Assembly (NCBI RefSeq): GCF_050436995.1
Contig: NC_134751.1
Span: forward strand, 2,604,001-2,668,000
Length of the DNA stretch: 64,000 nucleotides
Reading direction: 5' to 3'
Source: Anticarsia gemmatalis
Taxonomy: Eukaryota > Arthropoda > Insecta > Lepidoptera > Erebidae
Shown here: positions 1 to 8,061 of the stretch, piece by piece
Layout: each line of letters opens with the position of its first letter
Numbering within the stretch: the stretch's first letter is position 1
Notes under the pieces: generated by a model
What the model was told of the DNA's origin: nothing
The model's database searches: none
Seen by the model: only the letters and a program-made list of their open reading frames with translations
Program-made: the position numbers and the translations under genes

Positions 1-912
1 CCTCGTTCTGGACGAGAACTACGATCAGCATTCATTTGATGAACTGTGGCCATTTTCTCGCCACAAAAAAGCTTGTCGGAAACAGAGCAAAGATAATAAG
101 TTCGTCAGGCAAATACCACAGGTGACACTTTAAGACCTTCCTTGCAGCTTTACTTATTTCAAAATCAATGGCATCGTACAATTATAACTTCTTTTAAAGT
201 AACAAGTCATTTCTTGGTGCATCTGTTTTTAAAGGCGTTTCAATACAAGTCTTGGTGTATTTATGAGCACCAAAACTAATTAATCGAGCTATTAGCTGTT
301 CTTAACTTTTAATTAGTTAGATTATTCTTTTAAGGTATTATTTGTACAATAACTGTCTGCGTAAATAATGCCTGAAAAGAAAAATCTTCATAGCATAACT
401 CAATTTAGACATCCATCGAGCGTGGTGTATTGGACCTGGGGCCAGCCAATGAATTTAGAAGGTGGTTTGTTCAAACGATCATAGTGAGTTCAATTAACTC
501 CTTGTAGTAATCGCTAACTTGTTTTTCCCCAGCTTTTACGATGGTAAGAGTCTCAAGTGTGTTCAGGGCGAAATTTTCCGTATCCGAATTATCAATCAGA
601 CTATCATACTGCTTTTTCGAAAAAGTCTCCCATGTATCACTGAATCTCTTGAATAGTGGTATTTGAGGAGAGCTTGACTGACCAAAGCACAGTGATTATG
701 ACTATAATTATGAAGATTTTTAATAAATTTCTCTATGCAATGGTCTAATTGTCTCGTCGAAATTCCCGATTTTTTCCATATTTCCACCACATTTTCAATA
801 AGACCGCGCGCAGAATTTATCAAATTTATATGTTCAATAATTAAGTGGTGATAAAGAAGCAAAACTTGCCGAAGAGTAAGATGTTGATTGAGCCTTGATA
901 AGGGTTCCACAT
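1..912 (-). pseudogene. Decayed gene of a repetitive, transposon-like insect protein family
   Basis: The minus strand reads as a protein-like sequence broken by frameshifts and stops. The longest intact piece is 104 codons (910 down to 596). It is rich in helix-forming residues and contains WKKSGI followed by a Cys/Ile/Lys stretch. A second piece in another frame (about 670 to 475) continues with FSDTWETFSKKQYDSL. After more breaks, a third piece near 160-1 reads HLWYLPDELI, preceded by a YDAIDFEISKAA-like stretch. From memory, this order (a WKKxxIP-type block, then a Lys-rich block, then HLWYLSEE-type) matches uncharacterised, multi-copy proteins seen in aphids and other invertebrates and suspected to be mobile. 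It lies in a Pld intron, antisense to that gene. The 5' side of the window may cut off more of it. No function is assigned; a fortuitous ORF is the alternative for the first piece, but three successive matches make that unlikely. Confidence 0.5.
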
Positions 913-1261
913 CTCAACAACCCAAAAGAAAAATATCGTGGTTTTGTCGAGTTATTGAACATATTTTGCCCCTATTTTATGTAACAAAACACTTTTTTTA
1001 AATATATTTTTTAGTTTTAAACACTTAAACAGTCATATATATAATGAATTAGCTTAGTTTAATACCCAAAAAAGACCTATAACAGTGAAAGAAAAATTTG
1101 CACTTTTCACAAAAAAATCTAAAGTATAACTGCTTTGAGCACCCACTTCCACTAAAGCTACCTTGTTCAAATTTTGCAACGTTATTATTTCAAATACGTG
1201 TAACAAATTAAGCCCGTGGCGAAAGTGATAACTAAAAAAAAATTTTTTTGGACCACCCTAA

Positions 1262-1470
1262 GGTACATACGTATGTAAGTAAGTATGTATGGATGTTTGT
1301 TACTCTTTCACGCAAATTTGACTGAACCGATTACGATGACATTTGATATATAGGTAGCTGAAGACCCAGAATAACACATAGACTACTTTTTATTCCGGAG
1401 TTCCCGAAGGATCGGGATTTACGCGGGAAGGGTTTCCTTGTGGACGAAGTCGCGGGCGGCTTCTAGTATA
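1262..1470 (+). mobile_element. 3' tail of an RTE-like non-LTR retrotransposon or derived SINE
   Basis: The segment runs from a TATG/TAAG-rich start through ACTCTTTCACGCAAATTTGA and TGAACCGATTACGATGACAT to GAAGTCGCGGGCGGCTTCTA. Reading order and wording match a tail that is very common in lepidopteran genomes, normally ending GCGGGCGGAAGCTAGT. No reverse transcriptase is present, so this is a 5'-truncated copy. Assignment to the RTE clade is from memory. No clear target-site duplication was found. Confidence 0.6.
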
Positions 1471-1519
1471 TTATACATTAAGTAACATGTTAGATATTTA
1501 CGATCACTGCATATACCTA

Positions 1520-1632
1520 ATAATGAAACAATTTTTAACAGAAATAATCGCGTACTTATTGATTTTACATTTTTCCTGCCACAGTAAAATCAATAAACTC
1601 GCGATCAATCCGGTTAGAAATTGTTTCATTAT
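1520..1632. repeat. 113-bp foldback (two 49-bp inverted arms, 15-bp loop)
   Basis: The left arm at 1520-1568 begins ATAATGAAACAATTTTTAAC and ends TTATTGATTTTAC. The right arm at 1584-1632 starts GTAAAATCAATAA and ends GTTAGAAATTGTTTCATTAT. The outer 20 bp pair with one mismatch and the inner 20 bp with about three. It would form a long imperfect hairpin as DNA or in the Pld pre-mRNA. A foldback MITE is the simplest reading; a hairpin small-RNA precursor is possible. Confidence 0.65.
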
Positions 1633-1761
1633 AAGATGAAGTTATTTATTATTACTTATGTACTTACCTACATAATATTAAATTACATTTAGGCACAACA
1701 TATGATTTCCTAGTATTTGAATTGGACATTTTTAAAAGTATTTAGGAATAATTTCAAAGCA

Positions 1762-2600
1762 CCGAGCGCGCGACCTCAAGCGGACTGTGTGAGCCAGACT
1801 GAGCACACACCGTCACCGAGAGCTAGCGTCGTGCGGTTACAACTTGTTTTACTTATAAATCGAAAACTAATTGACGTATCGAAGTAATTCTTTCACCAGT
1901 ATTTTTTATTTTTAAACGAGAATATGAAGTGCTAAAAATCTAAATTAGGTAACATTCTCCATTATCGCGACAATTTTTAACGCGCTAAAGTAGGTGGCTA
2001 CACTTAATACGGCCAACGTGATTTGACGTTTGGCGATAAAACGGCGTAAAATTTACTTAACGGACTGCAAAGATGGACGTTGACCGAGCTCTGTATTTTA
2101 TATATATAGCATACTAGCTGACCCGCGCAACTTTGCTTGCGTCACATAAGAGAGAATGGTGAAAATTTTCCCCGTTTTTGTAACATTTTTCACTCGTACT
2201 CTGCTCCTATTGGTCGTAGCGTGATGATATATAGCCTATAACCTTCTTCGATAAATGGGCTATCTAAGTCTGAAAGAATTTTTCAAATCGGACCAGTAGT
2301 TCCTGAGATTAGCGCGTTCAAACAAACAAACAAACAACCAAACTCTTCAGCTTTATAATATTAGTATAGATGTATTGCAAACACAAAACACGTGCGATCC
2401 CGTCGAGCTCCCGACGCACACTGACTGGCGTAGTGTGACCGCTTTATCGCATTAATTCTCGCGTTATTCTCTTTGATGTACCGCCACTTGAGTTATCGCC
2501 TAATGTCAAACGACAATGTAAATGCCGTTGTCAAATTATTGCGTTAAGTCGTGGCTACATCTACGGTTAACGTCCTTTAACGCGATAATTAATGGCATTT
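1762..2600. repeat. Diverged repeat segments on both sides of a retroposon tail
   Basis: Two kinds of internal similarity are visible by eye. The stretch 1968-2045 (GTGGCTACACTTAATACGG...AACGT) is repeated in direct orientation at about 2529-2590 (GTGGCTACATCTACGG...AACGT). The GC-rich stretch at about 1775-1830 (AGCGGACTGTGTGAGCCAG) resembles the reverse complement of about 2395-2445 (AGCGGTCACACTACGCCAG). The block is more GC- and CpG-rich than its surroundings. It is probably an old transposable element or a duplicated pair split by the younger insertion at 2113-2371. Confidence 0.4.
2113..2371 (-). mobile_element. RTE-like retroposon tail, minus orientation
   Basis: On the plus strand this starts CTAGCTGACCCGCGCAACTT and ends with (CAAA)n, CTCTTCAGCTTTATAATATT and AGTATAGATG. 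On the minus strand it therefore has GTTTGTTTG near its start and GCGGGTCAGCTAGT at its end, the same layout as the tail at 1262-1470 in the opposite direction. The sentence AAATCGGACCAGTAGTTCCT and the ATATATAGCCTATAACCTTC stretch belong to one of the commonest lepidopteran repeats I know. It is 5' truncated and carries no coding sequence. Exact class (RTE LINE or SINE) is from memory. Confidence 0.65.
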
Positions 2601-2666
2601 CCCGGTAGTGTGGCCCCAGCATAATAAACAAAACCTTATTTAAACAACACCTTTATCACTTATCAG

Positions 2667-2907
2667 GAGTCGCGAAGCCATAATCACCCGTCTATACGAG
2701 GCCGGAGTGCCTGACCCGTCTGAATACATAACGTTCCACGGCCTCCGCACACACTCGACACTCGGCGGTGAGCCCGTCACGGAGCTCGTGTACGTGCACT
2801 CCAAACTGCTCATAGTGGATGACAAGACGATTATATGCGGCAGTGCGAATATTAATGATCGGTCACTCATTGGCAAGAGGGATTCAGAGATTGCTGTGTT
2901 GTTGCAG
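2667..2907 (+). CDS. Pld: Pld exon with second HKD motif
   Basis: The first base completes a codon split by the upstream intron. The exon then encodes SREAIITRLYEAGVP, the YITFHGLRTH block typical of PLD1/2 and the catalytic HSKLLIVD...GSANINDRS segment. It ends on a Gln codon, so the following intron (2908-3196) is phase 0. Confidence 0.93.
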
Positions 2908-4086
2908 GTACGTCTTATATGCTTTTCATTTCTAATGTTTTGCTTATGGATTTTCTATTGACATGATAAAAATCCTTAGTTACAAAGTTGCCTAAGCCGT
3001 TAGGACCATTTATCATTTGATCATTTGTGTTTGTTGTGAGCTTACGTGGTCTTATTTAGATTAAAAACTGTTTCGAAATCATGTTTTATTTTTTCTAGCG
3101 ACCATCTCAGGCACATTCGCAGTTCCATTTTAAAATCTAGACATTTCCTCTACCTTTCTTTCTAAATTACATAAACAAACAACTTAACTGTTTCAGGACG
3201 AACAATTCACGGACGGCACAATGAACGGTGAGGCGTTTCCTTGCGGTAAGGTAGCGGGTGCGCTGCGCAAGCGCCTGTTCCGTGAGCACCTGGGCTTCAT
3301 GGACGACGACCTGGACCGCGCCGGGATATCGCTGGACGACTGCTGCTGCGACGACTTCTACAGGAACCTGTGGAAGGCCACCAGCAAGAATAATACTGAT
3401 ATGTATGAAGATGTAAGTATTAACATAGGATTTTAATTTTAAGAATTGGTCGTAAGGTATATTTTTATTGTTAGCTCGAGTCAATAATGCTATTGAATGG
3501 AATTTTAAAGACCACAATGTTGACTAGTTTACCTTTACAGTTTTCATGAAATTGCGTTAAATTTTAAGCTATACTTGCTGCTACGGTGTTAATTAAAACA
3601 GGGTTTCTTTAAAAGGACATAAACATAGTCCAATAAACTAAGTGCATGCTTTAGTAGTAATCTCTTTAAAGTTATTAAATTTTAAGAGATTACTACTAAG
3701 TTGTAGTTACTTATTAAATTGTTAACTTAAACTAAAAGACAACCAAACACTTTGGAACAAAAGATATACATATTACAAAGTGATAAAAATACACGCTTAT
3801 GGGACCACTTCAACATTAACCACCACTACAGGCACTGTCATTGATTTTTTCACAGGTATTCCACACAATACCGACCGACCGCGTGCACTCATTCGCCGAG
3901 CTAAAGAAATACCAAGAAGAGAACCACGAGACGCTCTGGCACACAGACCCGGCTCTCGCCAACCGTAAGATAGACTTGATACAAGGCCACCTAGTCGACA
4001 TGCCTCTAGAGTTCCTATGTAATGAAGTACTGACACCTAGAACTACGTCCATGGAAGGTATGATGCCCACTGCACTTTGGACGTGA
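2667..4086 (+). CDS. Pld: Phospholipase D (PLD1/2 type), C-terminal three coding exons
   Basis: The product hydrolyses phosphatidylcholine to phosphatidic acid and choline at Golgi, endosomal and plasma membranes. Three exons join without breaking frame: 2667-2907 (acceptor TTATCAG, donor CAG|GTACGT), 3197-3412 (TTTCAG; GAT|GTAAGT) and 3856-4086 (TTCACAG; stop TGA). They encode about 228 residues, roughly the last fifth of the usual ~1,000-1,200-residue animal enzyme. The second HKD motif is intact: His at 2797, Lys at 2803, Asp at 2818, then GSAN at 2839-2850 and NDRS. The end reads EGMMPTALWT, matching the conserved PLD1/2 C-terminus, which is needed for activity. The first HKD, PX and PH domains lie upstream of the window. 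The first exon begins in phase 2, so the window opens inside an intron of at least 2.6 kb. No defect is seen. Confidence 0.95.
3197..3412 (+). CDS. Pld: Pld penultimate coding exon
   Basis: This exon has 72 whole codons between phase-0 introns. The RKRLFREHLGF block and the DD-CCCDDFY run correspond to the 'LRKHCFG...CDDFF' region of animal PLD1. The second half of the exon is distinctly GC-rich compared with the flanking introns. Confidence 0.92.
3651..3699. repeat. Perfect 16-bp stem hairpin in the last Pld intron
   Basis: TTAGTAGTAATCTCTT (3651-3666) is the exact reverse complement of AAGAGATTACTACTAA (3684-3699), with a 17-nt AT-rich loop. Pairing can extend four more bases with one mismatch. 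It sits in the intron 3413-3855. It may be a tiny foldback element or a structured intronic RNA. Confidence 0.6.
3856..4086 (+). CDS. Pld: Pld terminal coding exon
   Basis: This exon encodes 76 residues beginning VFHTIPTDRVHSF and including IQGHLVDMPLEFL, the counterpart of the 'VQGHLVHFPLKFL' segment of mammalian PLD1, before the conserved Trp-Thr terminus. TGA at 4084-4086 closes the gene. Confidence 0.92.
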   Translation, partial: VFHTIPTDRVHSFAELKKYQEENHETLWHTDPALANRKIDLIQGHLVDMPLEFLCNEVLTPRTTSMEGMMPTALWT

Positions 4087-4475
4087 ATTAAAATTGTGTT
4101 TCGATATTCTACGGGTCACAGTAGTGTTCTTTTTGAAGAGATAGGCTTTGTCGTTGATAGGAATTGTGTTGCTTTTGGAGAATTTTTATCTGTAGTCAGA
4201 TTTTTTATGCTAATGGGAGTTTAAAATCGTTTAGAAGATGTTATTAGATCATCGAGAGAATGATTTATAGGTGAATTATTTCTGTATCGGTTTTCTCATA
4301 GTTGTTTCACAATATCTTGTGATGAAATCGCATTCCCGTTAGTGTAAAATTATTCCAGAGGAAAGAAATACTTCCCATTAGTGGTATTTAATTCTGGCTA
4401 ATGGGATTTTTTCCTGTTAATGAGAAAGTTTTATTTCTATATAAGAACACTGTCTTTTTAAATGATTAAACTGTA

Positions 4476-4481
4476 AATAAA
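4476..4481 (+). terminator. Candidate Pld poly(A) signal (proximal)
   Basis: This is the first AATAAA after the Pld stop codon, about 390 bases downstream, inside CTGTAAATAAACAAAAG. Cleavage would fall near 4.5 kb. Not provable from sequence alone. Confidence 0.3.
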
Positions 4482-4648
4482 CAAAAGATTCCTATTCTCA
4501 AGTACATGTTGGGAATTGCCATTTAAAATCAAATGAAGCCATACTTTAGTTTCAAATAGTTGTGGTGCTTTATATCTGATTCCGATTGGGAATAAGTTTG
4601 AATGTGCTATTTATCGATATTTCCTATTCAATATTTGTGTAATTGCAT

Positions 4649-4654
4649 AATAAA
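4649..4654 (+). terminator. Candidate Pld poly(A) signal (second)
   Basis: AATAAA is followed at once by TGTGCC and a T-rich stretch, a better downstream GU/U context than the proximal site. It would give a 3' UTR of roughly 590 bases. Confidence 0.3.
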
Positions 4655-5936
4655 TGTGCCTTCAACTTTAAATCTTATCTAAGGGGCTTTAGGAAATAGT
4701 GAAAGAGACAAAATGCTAGAATTAAAAACGTGATGTATTTTAAAATGTTTTAATGAAAATGTTCTATATTGTGATGGATTCAATATTAAACTTAGTCTAG
4801 AACGACCTAAATTGAAGGCCTGTGATAGATATTATAAACCAAAAATTGTCAGCGATTAGCAAAGTTAAGGTATCTTTAACTACATAAAGCACCAAATTTT
4901 TCACAAGCGTATATGTGCACATAAACAGCAATAGTTAATAGTTTAAGCCCAAAAGTGGCTCGGGCAGCTATACAAGAATTTTTGTTGAAAAATTCTCAGT
5001 ATTTTGTCTCTATCGCAAAACTACAAATTCAATATTATAATCTAATGTTTATCGTTGTATAAAGTATTATAATAGTTGTGAATATTGTTGATCTGACGTA
5101 AGAGTCTTCAGAGTACGTATATTTTTGTATTGATTGTATTTCTGTAGTATACCTTGTAGCGTCCGTTATGTATATAGAACTATTTATTTATATCAAAAGA
5201 TATTCTTCTAAGTTTTCTTGTCAAAACTTTTAATAAGTAATGTGCCTTTTAAAAGAAACTATTATTTTTATTGCCTTCAGTAAAAATTAATAGATGTCTT
5301 CTCTTGTTATGATAATTTGTTTCGTTGTTTGTTGTTCAAACTATTTCTGATTTGATTTATGATTTATTTCGATAACGGTGTAAAAAAATACCAGAGTAAC
5401 TAATTATACAATACGATTCTTTTTACGATTAATTTCGATATCTATCTAGAAAAATAAATTATATCAGAATAATTATCCAAAAAAAAAACTTATTATGAAA
5501 TCCTAATATAAGAAGTATTTTTGCTCTACTTACTTCTAATTTCTTTTAGTGTATAAGTTTATAAATGAGTAATCAACACATGTAATTATGGTGCAATAAT
5601 GAAACTAAACATACTATATTACTGTCTGTACATAGCATATCATTCCAGTGTTAAATATATAAATACTGCCAAATCATAGATGGATAAACAAATACATTAA
5701 TAGGTAAAATAATAACGTAACTACATATTTTTCAAATGTAGGTAATTTTGTTTTTTCTACTTTACATCCATTTAACATAATCAATTTTGTACAGTATTAT
5801 CTGATTAATTTACAATTATAATCTTGTTTTCTTCTATTTATATTTGTTAATTACCCAAAAGCTATAATAGATGTTCATAAGGAACTCTTAATTGTAAGTG
5901 TCCTTGCAATTTGTATTTTCCAAATGACAATTTGTA

Positions 5937-6103
5937 CCACGATTCTCTACAATTGAAACAATCGAATATCGAGAGTATGACATTTATAATGTACTGCCAA
6001 AATAGTTTCTACGACGCCCGCTAGAGGCGCTGAACCGATTGTCATAATTTTTTTTTCGATAGCCTGCCGGTCGTCGGTAGTCGATAGTGGTAGAGAATCG
6101 CGG
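5937..6103. mobile_element. 167-bp MITE with 14-bp inverted ends and TA target duplication
   Basis: The left end CCACGATTCTCTAC (5937-5950) and the right end GTAGAGAATCGCGG (6090-6103) are inverted repeats with a single mismatch. Each is flanked outward by TA (5935-5936 and 6104-6105), the target duplication of Tc1/mariner-type elements. The interior has no ORF. It holds CGCCCGCTAGAGGCGCTG and several ATCGA/TCGAT motifs. It lies in the Pld 3' flank. Confidence 0.7.
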
Positions 6104-7099
6104 TACAGTACCTAATCTCATTCCAATATACAATAGACTAATCATTCCATATAACCACCGTTATTTTACAAGTTAAAAATAAAGCGATCCGTAATGATAA
6201 GGGCTACTTTCACGACTGTTTGACAAGTTTCGGATAAAGTAACGGCAAAATATCTGTCAGTTCTCCTCATGAAAGGTTAACTGCTTATCCGGGAGTGGCG
6301 GAACTGGCCCTTAATTGTTCGCCCACTTACTACTAAGTGCTAATAAATAATAAAATAATTTCGGGTAGATGTGGCTATTATTCATATGCCTTAAAAATAA
6401 CAAAGTACAAATTTTCTTCTTATGACCAATTTTTGAGAGATTTCTCTACTTTTTTGATATTTCTAATTTAACTTTTATTCTTTAGTGTTGTCGGATTCGT
6501 TGTTGACTAACAAGAGTGTTTTCCCTATAATCTAAATTTATTCCGATTTATTTGTGTCTTATTATTTATTAATAACTAAATCAATACTATTTATAAATAG
6601 CAAATTATTTCAAATGTGTCTGAGATTATACAATTATATTTCCTAATTAATCGTAACGATATATGGTGCATATTAATTTATTTCTTATGATTTCCAGTTT
6701 TATTTTTACTGTCAAAAGTGTTACCAAATGTAAAATAGCAGTATACATATGACGTAAAGTGTTGCCATAAATACGTATTATTTTCCTGTTTGTTTGCGAA
6801 TGTTTGGTCACACTTTTACTGTATTTAGTAATGTTATTTTAAGCAACTTAATAATGGTTTGTGATGAATATTTATGTTGTGTTGTCTCGTAATAAAGATT
6901 TTTTATATAAAATATCTATTATTTTTTTATTTGAACCTTTCCAACCATATTTCAATGCAAAAGTACCTATTCCTGGAGTTTGCAATGCACTACAATTTTT
7001 AAAACATATTTACATCATTTATATATCTACCACATAATAAAATACTACTGTTGTCTGTTCATAACAGCGATAATGATAAACAAAAGCAAAACAACTTGT
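6104..7099. other. AT-rich stretch, no gene seen
   Basis: No supportable ORF or clear repeat is present. The distal AATAAA (6891-6896), preceded by a T/G-rich tract, is the one notable motif and might end a long Pld transcript. Confidence 0.4.
6891..6896 (+). terminator. Candidate distal poly(A) signal
   Basis: AATAAAG sits after TTTATGTTGTGTTGTCTCG and before a T-rich run. Using it would give a 2.8-kb Pld 3' UTR that includes the MITE. Confidence 0.2.
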
Positions 7100-7209
7100 A
7101 CGCCATCTACTGATTACTTGTGTCAACACAATGTACCGGCTGAGCATCTGTTCAGCTCAACAGGTGGTTGACTCTTCCAAGAACTTCTAAAAGAAAAACT
7201 AGATGGCGT
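7100..7209. repeat. 110-bp inverted-end element (possible MITE)
   Basis: ACGCCATCTA (7100-7109) and TAGATGGCGT (7200-7209) are exact inverted repeats. CGCCATCTA ends occur in lepidopteran MITEs as I remember them. The interior holds a smaller dyad, GAGCATCTGTTCAGCTC. No clear target duplication is seen. Confidence 0.35.
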
Positions 7210-7381
7210 TACCGACAGTTTAGTAGTTTTAAACATTGTGGCGGGAAAATATTTGATGAAGTTCTTACTAACTTCGCCATATCTATGGTAAATTGTTAAA
7301 TAACTCTCATAGTTAAATGCGGCTGGCAAGCAGACCGGGAAACAAATTGCGCTATCGGTTATTAGGTAAGAAAAGTACCTA

Positions 7382-7435
7382 CCTAACTTTTATAAGTAAG
7401 AACCAAACTTATAAAAATACCTAACTTTTATAAGT
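7382..7435. repeat. Direct plus inverted 16-mer cluster
   Basis: CCTAACTTTTATAAGT occurs at 7382-7397 and again at 7420-7435. Between them ACTTATAAAA (7407-7416) is the inverse of part of both. The arrangement can form two alternative small hairpins. Confidence 0.6.
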
Positions 7436-8043
7436 TTGCTTGATTTTTTTTTCTTATTGATCGTGCTTTCTCTGTTCTGTCAATTTGAAATACTTACATG
7501 CTATTTGTGTCTGTATTGGACTATTTTCCGTTTATTGTGCTCTTTCTCATTGTTTCATACATATTAGCCCTCACTGCCCTCATACATTACGTTTGGATAA
7601 GACTGCCCCCTGTCTGGAATGCATTATTAATTCTTGTGATGATATCAAGTAGGTACCTATTAAGAAATAAACTAGGAACTAGGTGCATATTCGTTTAGTA
7701 TGAATAAAAATTGAAATACTTTAGTATTTTTCCTACGTTTATAATCCCCTAGGTATTTAAATATATTTAATGATAGGTAGGTATACAGATTTAGTAGAAA
7801 AAATAAAAGTTTACTCACATTTATTATTGTTTGTGGTCGCAATGTTACAAAAAACTTCCTACTTAGTTCAAATTAACGGGTGAATACTGAATCGAGGCAC
7901 GCGCCGTGATAGATGGGGTGCGTTGGATTACCGCTTAGTTAGAATAATTTGTGATAGGTATGAGATGACAAAAACATTTTTATTCTGAACACAAAGTGCA
8001 GACACAAAAATATTTACACGAACACTGTCACATTTTTCAATAG

Positions 8044-8061
8044 TAGGTAGGTACCTACCTA
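8044..8061. repeat. Perfect 18-bp palindrome of the TAGG family
   Basis: TAGGTAGGTACCTACCTA reads the same on both strands, with no spacer. It is the longest perfect member of the surrounding motif zone. Confidence 0.8.

Larger units (their letters stand above)
4087..5936 (+). other. Pld 3' UTR and following AT-rich DNA
   Basis: There is no coding potential after the Pld stop. The sequence is AT-rich with several AATAAA hexamers, so the 3' UTR may end early (about 4.5-4.7 kb) or run to about 6.9 kb. No repeat is recognised before the MITE at 5937. Confidence 0.5.

Noticed and set aside
2640..2876. Minus-strand open frame opposite the Pld catalytic exon
   Set aside because: It is the antisense shadow of a real exon with intact splice sites and HKD motif; its own translation has no domain.
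7498..7698. 66-codon hydrophobic open frame resembling a membrane protein
   Set aside because: Hydrophobicity follows from T-rich sequence; there is no family match, and no promoter or intron structure supports it.
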